Source: Colius striatus
Taxonomy: Eukaryota > Chordata > Aves > Coliiformes > Coliidae
Assembly (NCBI RefSeq): GCF_028858725.1
Contig: NC_084760.1
Location: 56,259,367-56,323,366, forward strand
DNA: 64,000 bases
Reading direction: 5' to 3'
A model generated the notes under the pieces. That model searched no databases. It was not told where the DNA came from and saw only the letters and a list, made by a program, of their open reading frames with translations. The position numbers were made by a program, and so were the translations under genes. Below, piece by piece: positions 51,609-64,000 of this stretch; the first letter of the stretch is position 1, and each line of letters opens with the position of its first letter.

Positions 51609-54600
51609 TGCTTGTTTTTTTGTATTTTATACCAAAAGTAAAAACCACTTTCAAACTATTGTAGGTGCTTGAGATTTGCACCAACTCTCGTGAAAAGAGA
51701 GTTACTCCCATAGCTTTAAGGAAGAGACTAGCAGGATAGGTAAAGATCTGGATAATACAACCATACTGTAGTTATATTTCTAATTACATGCACCAAGAAA
51801 AGGAAGACCATATGACAATTGGGATTTAGAAAGCCAAGGCATATAATGAATGTGCTATACTGCAGTGAAAACTGATTTCCACCCTTGTAAGGCTTTTGTG
51901 ATTTAAAACTTCTGGGAGGAGTAGCATGGTAGGAGAATGGAAAATGATATTGTTAACAGTTTAAGTGTTTGAAGTTTTCCTGTTCTATAGATGAAATATT
52001 TATATTTACCAGAGGGAAAAATGCTATTAATCCATTCCTCATGAAAGGCTTCTAGTCAATAGTGTGTGCATGCCATGGTTGTCACGAGTGAAAATTGAAA
52101 GCTTTTAATAAACATAACGGATAACAGTTCTAATTGAAATCATCTTTCTTTCCTTTCTCTAATCCAAGGAGTAAACTGTATCTTAAACAATAAATAGCTG
52201 CATTTTGGATAGCTACTTATTTTAAAATGTTTCTCCAATTGTAAGTATTCTAGATGTCTTTCCAGAATAAAAACTTGTCCAAAAAATTTTCCTCAGAATT
52301 TACTAAATGAGAAGAGTTTTGCTGTAACTAAATTATATGTGACCTTAATTTTATTCTGATAAAAATAGCTCACAAAATTCAATGTATAACTGAATATTCA
52401 TTACTTACTTTTTCGTTAAATGTTTAACAACTCTTTTGAAAGCAAAAATGGGTGCAGAATATCACTTATTCGTTACTTTGTACAGTCTTTAGCAACTATT
52501 TCAAATATTGTGAAAAAGTATGAAGAATGGTAAGGGTAAAAAATATTTATGCTACACAAAATTTAATTAGAGTTTTTTCATTGCGCTCATCCATTAAAGT
52601 AGTTGAGCTACTTATTCTTTGATTTTTCTGTAAATAGCTGCATGGAGTCATGAGGGGCTTGCTGAAGTGAATAAAGGTATTTAGACAACTAAAGAACTAA
52701 TCCTACTATACCTATGTGCCTGTTTTAACTTTTTCCATATCAGCAAAACATTGAACTCAGCAGGACTACAGAGGCACAAAGTTAAGTGTGAACACATACT
52801 TATGCACCCATAAATTATGATTCACAATATAATTGACTGAATAGAGAATTTCTTCCAGAATATCATATAGACCTAAAACAGGACAGCAAGAACGGCTTCT
52901 CTTTTTAAACTAAACCAAATTTAAATGCAAATCTACAATGTAGAAGGATTTTTGCCTACTGAGCTGTCTACCATACATAAACAGAATGATGACTTTGCAT
53001 TTCAGATCTATGGAGGATGTACACTTGCAAAAGGAATTTTGAAGACATCTTACCAAGTAAATATATGTGATCAATCTTGCAGAAGCACTTTGAAAAATAT
53101 TTATACAACATATCAATTAATTTACTTTGTTCCCTTCTTCCTGGCACTATTCCCATAAATGACCTCCAGAAGCACGAAACTTCAAGGCTGAAAGACCAAA
53201 AAAACCCATGATTTTAATCATGTACATTTGAATATTTCTTGAAGTTGAAGTTCATGTATCATATTGATAATTCACTGCATTAATTATTGCTGTAAGTAAA
53301 GCAACTGTGCACATATATCATTTGATATGATTTATTAACCAATCTAAACAACAGAAATATGTACCATCTTCACCAAAACTAAGCAGAAGATCAAAGTATT
53401 ACTGTTAAACTTGGTATCTAGTCGCCAATGCATCAAGAAGTTATGTATGATGCTGACATACTTTTGAATTATAATGTTTTTATATAAATATGTTATGATC
53501 AACTATGAAGTAAAAAGGTCCAATTTAGAAAATTTTGTCTCTATACATTTGTGAGCTTTATCACCTGCTTACACGAGTAATAAATTATACATTCTCTGGA
53601 AAATTGCCGATTAATTTCACACCTTTTAGTTTAACTAAGCTTTCTTGGCAGGATCCTAGGATTTGAATTATCACCCAGTAAAATGCATGGTCTGAAAGGT
53701 TGCTGCTGTTAATATCATTATTAATCACTTTTGTTACAGTAATTTCTAAGAGCCAACCATGAATTTGCTCTATTGACCTAAACAGCACAGAAATACAGCT
53801 GTGGTGGGATAAGATAGTAACTTAGAGAAAGTTAAAAAGTAAGGAGAGAAGAACATAGTAATCATGATGACAAAGACAAGAGTAAAGCTGAACTGAATGT
53901 TTTATGGCAAGGACCTACAGTGGCAAGACATCAACCACCAGGATCAAATGGGGTCCTACACTTAGATCCTAGCACCTAATGACCATGGATTAAGTCAGAC
54001 CGAACTTTTGTTATGGTTTCCTGTCAGTGTCAGACTCCTTGGAGAGGGAGGGAATGGGAGCATCACCCCATGTACACCCTCAGCATACTGAAACACACTG
54101 CTGGAATGGAAGAGAAAAGTATGGCCATACAGTGGCTCAGAATAAGGAAAGTCTGCAGAAAGGTCTCAGACGCTGATGCTCCTTGTCTGACTCCTTTCTG
54201 TTTTCCTTAAAGCAGGACAGTCTGTCTGAAGTTTCACCTCGTTTGGCTTGGGAACAGAGAGGAATCACCGCAGTTCTGTTTGTCCGGTGTCTTCTGCTGT
54301 TTGCTGCCAGGATGCAATTATTATGGAAGAGTTTATTGATTATTTTCAAATAAGAGCTTGCAGATAAGTGTCTTTTCAGTTTTGTCTCCTTTCCTAACAA
54401 GATGACACGTTAGATGCCATACAAGTTATGGAATGTCTAGCCTGTATCAGATACAGGACATCACAAAAAGATCACAGTTATCACAGACCAGCAGACATGA
54501 GGATTTAAAATCCTTGCCTGGATTATAGCCCTGATGTTAATACATAGGAAGCTATTGCTTTCAGTGGAACTTCTCTAAAGATACTAGCAAAGAATTTGAT

Positions 54601-56529
54601 GTTAAGGGCTGAAAGCAGCACTGATAAATGAAGAGAAATAACAACAAATCATCAGCATAATTGTAAGAGTAATTGTATTAGAGCCTGAAAATATTATTAT
54701 TTTGTATTTTGTAAAAAGAATCTCATGATATTGCAGATGCAGAATTTAGTTGAGGTCTTGCTCTTTGTTTTTATTATATTGATTTAATTCTCATGGAAAT
54801 AGGGAACTTGAGAATATTGTAAAATTAAGTCATTGGTTTTTGTCAGACTCAACAGACCCAAACATCATTTAATAGACATCTCTGATAACATTTGCATTAT
54901 AACCTGCTAGATACCTCATCCTAGGCCAATAGGTCAAAGAGTAGTTTAGTTCCCATATTAAAATATGCAAATTTTCCATGGTCAAATATTTCAATCTTTG
55001 GCCTATCTGTCATATATAATCTAATAAAAAATAGGTATTTTTACAGCACTCAGTACTGTAGTTTCTGGATGCCCTACTAATATTTTACATTATTACCATT
55101 TTTAAACTAAGAAAATTAGATTACTTTCTAGAAAAATATAAAGAAAACATCTTTCTTCCAACATAATTTGCTGCTTTATGAAGTTTTTAAAACCTCTTTA
55201 CTTAAGTTTTCTTTTTTTCTTTTTTCTTCTTCTTAGTCTATTGTTTTTATAGAGGAGATTTCCTAACATCCTTTCAAGCACTGGTAAGGTAATTCGGTTT
55301 TGATGAGTACTGTCTGTTATGTACCTTCTACATTTAATAAAACAAAAAACTCAAAGTTCATACTTCTATAGGATTACATTTAACACTGCGTTGCCTTCAG
55401 GCAGATGTCTCATGCTTAGTTGGTACTTCAGTTCCATTGACTCCAGTGGAATTGGTTTGGTTAATCATGTTTACATGTATTTTTGAATGAGGATTAAATT
55501 AATTATCCTAGATTAGAGCATTTGATCTCAAAGAAATGTGAATTTCTGCCCATGCAATGCATATTACCTGATGATCACTCCAGTATTCCTTCATTTACTC
55601 CTGTTAACTGAAGTTAAGTTGATTGACCTTGTCACGTAAGAGAAATAGTTGAGAAATCTTGGGGATTTTTTCCTGAAACCTTCATAGGTGTTCAACTGGA
55701 TTTAGAATCCATCATGAAGTTCTTCAGCATACTGGGTAAATGTTTTCAATATCACTTTAATATTTTCCACTTTGCTTATCACATAGCAAATGCACTGTAA
55801 AATTTTCCACTGTGTGGAGCTTACTAAAGGGGAAACACAAATGGACATGCAGGAGGAAAGTATGGTATGCACACAGAGAGGTTGTAAACATTAATAAACA
55901 GGTTCTCCAACAACTCCAATAAGAAATGAGAACTTTGCAAGGAAGCCAGGCTAAGTTGCAGCATTGTGTCTCTAATTGTTAGCCCTTGAGACCACTGAAC
56001 TGTGAGTCAGGTTTAATTATTAACACATTTGTGCGGCAAAGGGGAAAATACTGAGGGATAAGAAATTAAACAAAATAAGTGACTGCTTGTGTGGGTGGTG
56101 AGAAACAGCAATGTTTCTGTTTTGAAGGTAGAAACAGTCATCATAGATACAGAGAGATCTGATTCTGGAGCCAGATAAAATGTCCGTGGAAAGTCTGCCA
56201 ATATGTGACAATATTGCTGAAAGTGAGAAGAAAGATAAATGTGTGGGGAAAAAGCGTCAGCATGGTGGAGTTCACAGTCTACAGCTATCTAGTTTTACTT
56301 TCCAGGGTAAATACAGCAGAATTGCTGCCTCTCAGATTTCCAAGAATTCATGAAGTCACAATTTTACTTGGATCTGTGTACTTTAGGAAAAGACACCATG
56401 GACTGAAATTCTTGGGTCATGAGCTAATACTGGAGCAACAAATGTTGTAGTTGAAATAACTGCAAACATTTTAATGCCCTTGAAAAATTATTTCAGATCA
56501 ATAACGTTTGCTGGATTTAGAAAAGATTT
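51609..56529. other. NKAIN2 intron 2, unassigned AT-rich sequence
   Basis: No exon, RNA gene or recognisable transposon. Pairs of opposite-strand frames at 52910-53158, 54013-54400 and 56013-56211 overlap and have no recognisable domain. Confidence 0.5.
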
Positions 56530-57062
56530 TTTTAAAAAATTTCTTCCAGGAAATATGAGTAGATGATGGTTATTGTCTGGGTTTTTTATTTTATGGAATA
56601 TTTTGGAAAATACAGTTTTTTTCTGATTCTTGGGCTTGCAAATGAGTCAATAAAGCCATCAAAACTTCTCAGACATTTATCTCCAAAGCAACGGGAGTTT
56701 AAAGATAAGACTATGGATTGTTTTTTAAGGAAATTGCAAGAAGAAAATAAGCAGATATCATTTATTATTTAAAAAAAAAAAAAAAAGTTGTTACTATGCC
56801 AGGCAAAACATTGAAGACTGCTTGCCTGATCTTTCTTAGGATAACAACACAAGGCAGGAAATCTTACACTACTGGGAAATCTCTAAATATGCCAGAAGCA
56901 ACTGACAATTGTAAAGCTATTCCTGGAGTACAGCAAAGCTGCAAACAAGATAAAAAATACTTCAACAATGTGTCTGACAACAGAATGAAAAAATTAAAGG
57001 CATGAGTTCAGTTGTAAAGTCAACCTTGGACATAAATGGTTTTAGGCTGATATTTGAATTTT
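56530..57062 (+). pseudogene. hAT (Buster/ZBED-type) transposase relic, broken in three frames
   Basis: Frame 1 (56548-56772) begins RKYE, then an in-frame TAG (56560-56562), then a stretch ending LGLANESIKPSKLLRHL, followed by REFKDKTMDCFLRKLQEENK. This is the shape of the second half of a BED zinc finger and linker in ZBED5/ZBED8/SCAND3-like proteins (LANE..KPSKL.RHL...H..FKDK...F..RKL). The two zinc cysteines and the last histidine (now Gln in SPKQ) are lost. An A16 run at 56771-56786 breaks the frame. Frame 2 (56796-57000) continues KTLKTACLIFLRI, GRKSYTTGKSLNMPEA and NNVSDNRMKKLK, matching the 'A...A..IA..KKPHTIGE.L..PA' and 'LSNNTVSRRI' blocks after the finger. Frame 3 (56999-57060) carries GMSSVVKSTLDINGF, fitting the next 'DMS.DVK.QL' block. 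Order and spacing of blocks across three frames make chance unlikely. The DDE/RNaseH core and the terminal inverted repeats were not found. Confidence 0.72.
56771..56786 (+). repeat. A16 homopolymer inside the hAT relic
   Basis: Sixteen consecutive A bases separate frame 1 from frame 2 of the transposase relic (register shift of 2). It probably grew by slippage from a lysine-coding A-run after inactivation. Confidence 0.85.
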
Positions 57063-60000
57063 ACTGCTTGCTTAGGTGATGTATGGATTACTTGCTGAGT
57101 ATATTTGCAGTTTCCATTGCATCATTCAAAATTAATCAGATCTAAGCTAAAAATATCCTTATACATAACATTGGAATAAAAACTTTTTCATGATATCTAT
57201 AATTTTTTTTTTAGTCACATTGAATGGAAAGGAGGATAACATAGTAATGAAGTGCTATTTATACTGATTATCTAACAGCAGTCACGTAAATGTAGTTATA
57301 TGTATTTTCTCCTTCTGTGTCTCAAACATTTCCATTAAGAACAAAAATGAAACCTTATTTGAACAGTGGAACTAAAATCCTTCTGCAGTATTATTAGACA
57401 GAACTTTGTTTTTCTCCTTTTATTCTTGTGATGTTATATGCATATTCAGAATTGATTAACATTTTTAAGTTTGTTCTTCTGGCTAGAAAATGCTGATCCC
57501 AGCTTAAAATGGCATCATAGGAGGGCTCTTTTAGTGAAACAATGTCCCTTTTTCTCTGGAGACATCTAAATTAGTTGCGCAGCTCTCCCACTTCAGGATA
57601 ATATGTAGCAAGCAGAAATAGAAATGCACTTTATTACACTGGGATCAAATCTCCAACATGTTCTTTTGTGTTATTCGTTATTTTTCTGTCTTGAACACAT
57701 TTCTCTTTGTTTTACCTTAGGCTTTTAAACCCTATTTTGAAGTCTTCAGAATTACAGAAGCCACTGCATATGACTCTTGACCATTCATAAATTACTTTTC
57801 TTAGCATTTATCTTGCAATAAGTATTATATTATCCAGATAAAGAGTACTTAACCTTAAACAAGTGCATTTTAAACACTTAGCTGATATTTTACATACATC
57901 TTACACAACTGATCTTCTCTTCAAGAATCAGAAAGAAATGTTATTTTTATTACATAATAGGTTCCTGTTAGGTATCTGTTACTGAAACGATTAGAGCAGG
58001 TCTACTCTGTACTGTTTGGGAAAGTTTTACCTCTCACTGAACAATCTTTGTCTTGATGAACTATCATTTAGAAGTACAATGGATGTCATAGCTGCTTTCC
58101 TGTCAAGAGTAGTTTTCATAGAACTGTTCTTTAGTAAATGTTTGTCTGTGGAGACGTCACAAACTTTGTGAAATATCTTTTAAAAATAGAGCTATGTGGA
58201 TGATAGTCTTGTTGTCTTCACTTGTGAAACCAAATGAATGCAAGCCTTTTATTCCTCTTTTCCTGTTCCTAATAGTTAATATAAAATGAGAAAACTACCC
58301 ATAATGCCAATTCTTAGAGCATTCCATTAGACATGCTAAACTATATGGATCCAGTTTAGGATCCATTTCTTACCTGTTTTCTAATGTGTAGAAATCAAAG
58401 GAAAGAAACTAATCAAACAAAAGGTTTGGAATTTGCTGGACAGAACATTGTCTCTTTCCATTGACTTCCTGTGATTGCTTATTGCTATGCTAAATATACA
58501 AAGTTTGGAATAGATTGAGTATCAAAAGGCATATGACAAGGAGCTACAGAACTGCGACACTGAACAGATATTCTACCCAATCTGCCATCGCAGTGATTCA
58601 TAACTGGCTATGGATCATTTTGAGGAAGGATTCTGAACAGTGCAATTCATGCCAGAGTCAAGAATTTAGGGGACAAGTATGTTTCTTGAGACAAAGATCC
58701 AGGACTTTCCTGTAGTTAGGCAGATGTTCCCTTATCTTTCTTTCATCAATAAAAATGTTGCACTGTAGGCTTTTTAAGGCTTAATTTCTGCAGGTTTATA
58801 TATAGTGGTCTTTCAGTTACCACAACAAAATAAGGTATTAAGACAGAAATCCCTGCTGAATCAAAACAATTTTACAGACCAGCCTCTGGCTTCTTTCCAG
58901 TGAGAGTTAGGGGATCACATCTGCAATCTGCACTTGAGACCTTCTATAAGACTTGCCATTTATTAGTTTGAATATTCTGCAAGAATATCCCATGGGATAA
59001 CTAAAGAAGATCTACTTCATTGCTTCCTAATACAGCTTCAGCAGACAAAAGCATCGGTACCCTTAGAAGAATAGCTCTGAGGTAAATAGGGAATGTGAGT
59101 TAGATATCCCAGCCACACAGCAGCCTCTTATGATGCTTCATGTACTTTCTGCAGCATTTCTTTCAAAAATGAGTGCCATGGGAATGTCATCATGACAATA
59201 GGTTCTCACTTAAACTTGAATATGCAAGGTTGCCACAGAGCTAAGTTAGCCAGACACTGCGAATGTTGGAGCTGAGCAGAGAACTAGGGTGCACTATCTT
59301 TTTATCCCCATCCATCCATTCCCCTCTAGGCAAATGTGGTCTTAGGTTGGATGAGACAAGCAAATGTTCAGTAAGGGAAATGGACAGAGTTTTTCAAGGA
59401 TTCCCTTCTTCCTAGTTCTACTTTCTACTACTCAGCCCAGTTAAGACAATGAGCATTTGTGTAAGCGTTGAGATGAATCCATGTTGATACTGCTAAGCCA
59501 AGAATTTCTAATTCCTTTGGACCAGTTCTATCTGGTGGGGGAGAGCTGATGTTCTAATTTTATAGTTAAATCTATATGGCACGTCTATGAGTGTTCTATA
59601 TTTCCATCCTTTAATTTTAATGCCAAACTGATTTGCAGTTACTTCCATTGCTTTTCTGGGGAAGTGTAGTCCTCCAGCTAAGAATTTGCAAAAACAAGCT
59701 AATTGTTCTTTTATCTTTCTTGCCAGTTCATTAGTGTTCTGGGACAGAATCCAACTGTCATGGAAGTTTTCTTAATCCTCCAACTAATTTCTTGCTGGCC
59801 ACTACTGACCTGATAATGACACTCTGACATTTCTCTTTTTCAATTTTTTTTCTCTTGTGATTATATACTTATCTTTCTGGCTTTTGTTCCCAAGTGCTTA
59901 TGTAACGCTCAGATCCTGTCTGCATTTTAGAATTATCTTTTTCTTCTGTCAAAGAAATTACCCTCTTTATGCCTTAAAATTGTGAACATATTCTCCAATA

Positions 60001-60859
60001 ACCTCTTGTGGCTTATGTATTTGAACATTATCTTATTTACTTGTACTTCTTTCCATTTTAAGACTTTTCCGCTTACTCTCTTTACAGGATAATATTGCTA
60101 TCTTCCTTACCCTCCTTGTTTCGAAAATGCTCCTGTTTTTTCTCTGTGTTACTACTGCTATGAATGAATGAGGGCAAAAGAATTTCTAACAGTGAGGGGA
60201 GATGACCAGGAAAAAGCAGCAAGATTTGAATAATCCACTGAAATTTCCTCTAGACAAAAGATTGCCAAAGTTTTTCTATGGGACTCTGTTTCTTTTGAAG
60301 ACTCATCAAACAATGAGAACGTATCTGATAAATATTGCTAAAGTTCAGCAGTGCATTTACTCAACATCCGAAGATCTAAAAGACAATGGGGAAAAAGAAA
60401 TTATTTAATCTATTTAATGGTGCACATAATGATAGTCAGGTTTGGCAGCAAGTATTTACACGTAAAGTTGTCTAGCATTTTCCATTACAAGACATTGATA
60501 TTTAACCACTTTCATGAACGGGCTACAGTTAAGCCATCAAAGTAAATTTTTACATTAGTCTATTATTTTGCAGTTAAAGGAACTCAGCCTTTCTGATCAT
60601 CTAGATCAATAGAATCAAAAACAAACAAACAAACAATTTATGGATTTTTCTAACAACCATTATACTAATGAGTTTTAATAATTCTTTTTTTGCAATGTCA
60701 ATGTGACATTTGACATTGAAAGAAAGAGAGAAGAGATGCCACAGGGCATAGTTTCAGGCTGTCATTTTCCCTCATTACAAATTGATCTAGCTTTGTTTGA
60801 ATGGGCAGTGATTTCAAATTAGAGGATGGCAGCAAACTAGGCAAGAGAGCCACAACTGA
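57063..60859. other. NKAIN2 intron 2, unassigned
   Basis: No further transposase blocks were recognised to the right of the relic. The sequence is AT-rich with an (AAAC)n run at 60616-60635 and a small imperfect hairpin at 60693-60718 (arms caatgtcaa/ttgacattg). No gene seen. Confidence 0.5.
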
Positions 60860-61095
60860 GCAATGTTGCAGAGGGATCAGTCTTTCCTCCTGCTGAACAG
60901 ACGGATAAGCCCTGGGGGCTGCGTGGGTCCTCACTCTGACTGTGCCTTTCCTAGCTCGGGCAGCTGGCACACGTGTGGATGGAGAACAAAAGGAACCATC
61001 CTCTCTTTGCCCGAGCCATGTGGACGAGAGGAAGGAAGCCATTTTTCACTGAGGGAAAAGCGGAGGGCAGAATGCAGAAGCCTCTAGTCCATAGA
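60860..61095. other. GC-enriched segment of unknown nature
   Basis: About 230 bp stand out from the AT-rich surroundings. Both strands are open here (114 codons on the minus strand 60698-61042, and 74 codons on the plus strand 60863-61087), as expected of GC-rich DNA with few stops. It contains the palindrome cacacgtgtg (60968-60977, with an E-box CACGTG) and CAGCTG (60961-60966). No protein domain is recognised in either strand. It may be an old repeat, a conserved element or an alternative exon. Confidence 0.4.
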
Positions 61096-62481
61096 ATTAT
61101 GGCTGGTGGGTTGTTACCACCTGTGATTCTGTTGTTTTGTTTGGCACAGAGCTGTTCTGAGAAGCTGAGGGTCTCTAATGGCTCATGTGTAGATCAACAT
61201 CTCTCTGTAACAATGTTTTAGGCTTTCTTTTTATTTTCAATGTTTCCTTTCAATGAAATAGAAGTATTTATACCTATGTATTAACAAAAGATTTATCTGG
61301 GAGCTAAAGAGCATTACTCTCCTGCTAACATCAGCTCATGTGATGGACACTACTCATCACACATTATTAACTGTGGCTACCTGACTGCATAACACCCACT
61401 ATCCACAATAAAAGCACTGTTGTGAAAACACCTACACACACGCTTTCACATGTACTGGAACAAGAGCCTGTTAAAACTGCAAATGCAGCACTTGAAACTA
61501 AGAAAGTTCCAGAACTAAAGCTACCTCTCTGACCTTTATTTAGCCACCTGTGTTTTTGAATTATGCTGCAATCTTTAATTGCATGTGCTAGAGTCTTTAA
61601 TTGCATGATGGAAGTGAGCATCTCCTTATTAGTGCACAACTTGGATTTCTTTTACTGGAAATAAAATGTGGTTGCTTTCAGTACCCTAGACTAGTTTGCA
61701 GCAGAAATTTCTCATCTCTAACATGGGACTAATAACTATTACCCAGCTCAGCCATAGTCTTACAAAGGTAATCCATACTTAAGATGTACTCAGAAGCTGC
61801 AGTAAATCAGCTAGCCTAAGAAAATCCAACAAACAAGTGAGTGTCGGTGATATTCAGTAAAAAAAGCACAGGACTGGACTGGATGATGAAGGCAAAAAGA
61901 AATATTGAATAGTAGCATCTAGTAAACCTCCGCTGTGATACATAAAAAAGAACTGGATGCTGGTGTAAATTAATCTGAGTAACTTCCCATTCCCACTTTT
62001 CTTAATTTTTCAGTATTTTACTTAAATTGCCTTTGAATGCTTGGAAGCATCCTTGTTCTGTGCTTGCATAAAATATATTATTGTGCTTGGAGAGGAAATT
62101 ATTTTTGAAATATCTAAGTAATCAAGCCAGCAGCATATTCTAATTTAATTCAAGCATGAAATATAAGCATGAACTTTAGCTTGCATAGTTGCAATTTTTT
62201 CAATGGTCACACAGTTATCCTGTTGATCTTAAGGCAACAGCAATTAGAAAATTACAGTATTTTTCTACTGGGTGTTTCAGTACTTATTTCCACATACAGG
62301 GAGGAGTATGCACTTGATCTGGCACTGTGAAATGGAACTGGAGAGAGGGAGAAACATGTTCCTTTTTCATTATACCTTATAGATCTTGGAATAATTTAGT
62401 CCGATCTCTTCAAAAACTCATTGCTTTTCCAAGAAATGTTATCAGTCTGTCATGCTGTTGTCTCCTGTCATAAAGCTGTCA
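61096..62481. other. NKAIN2 intron 2, unassigned
   Basis: No gene recognised. The 90-codon minus-strand frame 61367-61639 has no motif I can name. Confidence 0.45.
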
Positions 62482-62826
62482 TCACAGTTTCTCTGATATG
62501 ACAATGCTGAGGACACTGGTGAAGCTTCTTGGCGCAGTTGTGCTAAGATTTCCATGGCAAGCTAGGTTGCTGCAATGAAAGTCACATAGCTTTTTTGCCA
62601 CAATGTGGAAGCTACCATGCCTTTCATTATTAATGTCATCAAATACCATCTTGACATCTGGATATATTCCCATTGCATTTGAAGTATCAACTGTTTTTTC
62701 CCTCCATTTTGACCTTTCATACCTCTTTAAAATTTGTTGAGCTTTCATCTTTTCAACAACCTGTGCTTTTTTTTCCTTTTTTTTCTGACAAGTGCCAGGA
62801 GAAGGGTCTGTGTAACACTTGAGCGT
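62482..62826 (-). other. 114-codon open frame, unidentified
   Basis: Read on the minus strand, the frame is open from 62826 to a stop at 62482. It has a lysine-rich start (QKKKEKKAQVVEKMKAQ), then QQILKRYERSKWREKTVDT and SNAMGIYPDVKMVFDDI. The first half has a composition like a real charged, helical protein segment; the lysines come from two A8 runs. The Met at 62748 is the first ATG. I do not recognise a family, and there is no splice-site support that I would trust. Chance frame, old pseudogene or part of an unknown transposon are all possible. Confidence 0.25.
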
Positions 62827-62885
62827 TTATCAAAATAATGGATATGCTTTTTGATCTGAGCTGCGCATAGGGTCAAAATGCCAAG

Positions 62886-62985
62886 AAAGATTTGAAAAAA
62901 TCAAAGAATTGGAGGAAAAGCTGAGTTGAGAGGATTGCCTGAAAATCATCTCATCGAACACCCCTCTAAAGGCAAAGTTCTGTAC
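62886..62985 (-). mobile_element. Possible very old CR1 3' end remnant
   Basis: 'aatcaaagaattggaggaaa' followed by 'aatcatctcatcgaacaccc' recalls the antisense CR1 pattern of 'atcatagaattgg', then 'atcatctagtccaaccccc'. No other blocks are preserved. Weak support. Confidence 0.35.
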
Positions 62986-64000
62986 TCTTATATTTCAAGG
63001 CAGCTTTTGGACCCTATAGTTCAGCACTGAGTTTCTTGACTGTATTTTCCATGTCTCCTAATGTTGTTATATCCAAAAGTACGCTGTAATTGATTGTATT
63101 AATGATATATGACAAATTCATATGCATCTTATGTCTTCAACGTCAGTTTAATCACATCAGTCTCAAGGATTTTTTTAAGCTTGTTTAATTTAAAGGTTAA
63201 GTAACCTCCTTAGATTCCAATTTGCTGAGTTAGGACTGCTATAAAATGAAGCTTGAAATAACATCTGCTCTGGAAACTGATCGTTTTCAAGCGATACGTT
63301 CAAACAGAACTGTAACTGTATTTTATTTTCATTTTCTGCACTATCCACATATTTCAGTGACAGATCTACAGACCTCTAGAACACTATACTGCAGAGGGGT
63401 TTTTTCCTAAATATTTTCCAACAAGTCCCCAGCCTTTAGGTCTTTTGTTAATGACCAGTTTGTTGAAGAAAATAATCTTCTGAAGTTATAAATGCGTCTT
63501 TCCAGAACTATTTAAACTAGCTGCTTTCACCTTATAATCAGTACTTTTACATTTTTTTTGTTTCCTGACAATAAATAACATTTCCAGGAACCATTTTCCA
63601 TTAACTCTTCAAAAACATGAAAACAACAGACTTCTTTTTTTTATGCCTAAAGAAATAATACGATGTTTTAACTTGGGATTACTCTGTGATTAAAGGTTCA
63701 TGTTCCAGTTAGCTGTGATTTCTTTTACCTTTGTGTGTACATCCAATGTGTACATCCAATTTTCTTCTATTGTACTTAGTTCTGATGCACTTATGGTCTC
63801 CATGGAAGTTTGTGCCCTGAGTCACGCAATGAGGGGAAAAACATATGATTCTTAAAAAAAGATAGACTAAACTACTGAAACAAACTGAACAACAACAAGA
63901 AAAAGGTGTGTTACATTTCTGTGGGAATGGTGTGTCATCTCTGTAGGAGAAACTTGAGCTATTTAGAACATCTCAGCTATATGTGGCCATATAATAATCT
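62986..64000. other. NKAIN2 intron 2, unassigned; 13-bp duplication at 63734-63759
   Basis: AT-rich with no gene recognised. The 13-mer tgtgtacatccaa is exactly duplicated head to tail at 63734-63746 and 63747-63759. Confidence 0.5.

Noticed and set aside
60698..61042. 114-codon minus-strand frame over the GC-enriched segment
   Set aside because: The plus strand is open over the same bases; low stop density from base composition explains both. No motif seen.

Overview
This window looks like an AT-rich intronic stretch of an avian genome. The evidence for a bird is about a dozen CR1 LINE fragments, many ending in the characteristic ATTCTATGATTCTATGAT-type 3' tail, plus a GC-rich interspersed repeat I recognise from bird genomes. 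There is no sign of prokaryotic organisation: no operons and no ribosome-binding sites. Nearly all open frames are short and behave like chance frames in non-coding DNA.

One real protein-coding exon is supported. It lies at 31181-31318 (+), is 46 codons long, in phase 0 at both ends, and has good splice sites. It encodes residues of the type 19-64 of NKAIN2, a Na+/K+-ATPase beta-subunit interacting membrane protein. I found neither the first exon (start codon) nor the third exon, so the window is read as part of intron 1 (1-31180), exon 2, and part of intron 2 (31319-64000). NKAIN2 is known as a very large gene with long introns, which fits one exon in 64 kb.

The rest is repeat fossils in intron. 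CR1 copies at 1.5, 6.6, 13.1, 19.8, 21.7, 49.9 and 51.5 kb are antisense to NKAIN2. Those at 25.4, 27.6, 30.4, 34.0, 37.65 and 51.2 kb are sense. The most informative are: (a) 37650-39906, a CR1 with 5' leader and ORF1 (zinc-knuckle plus SGNH/GDSL-type esterase motifs) but with nearly all of ORF2 deleted; (b) 49866-50942, a 5'-truncated copy with a 301-codon open reverse-transcriptase C-terminal frame, suggesting a fairly young insertion; (c) 13133-14222, which keeps RT motifs A and C but has a clean 400-bp internal deletion; (d) 27568-27944, which ends in a 23-bp perfect fold-back of itself. An older, strongly diverged L3/CR1-like copy lies at about 17545-18165. A GC-rich avian interspersed repeat of uncertain class occupies about 12393-13115.

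The least expected item is at about 56530-57060 (+): a broken, three-frame relic of a hAT (Buster/ZBED-type) transposase, carrying the second half of a BED zinc finger and the start of the transposase. I did not find a gene system, operon, CRISPR array or RNA gene. Between repeats the intron holds simple repeats, homopolymer tracts and unassigned sequence.
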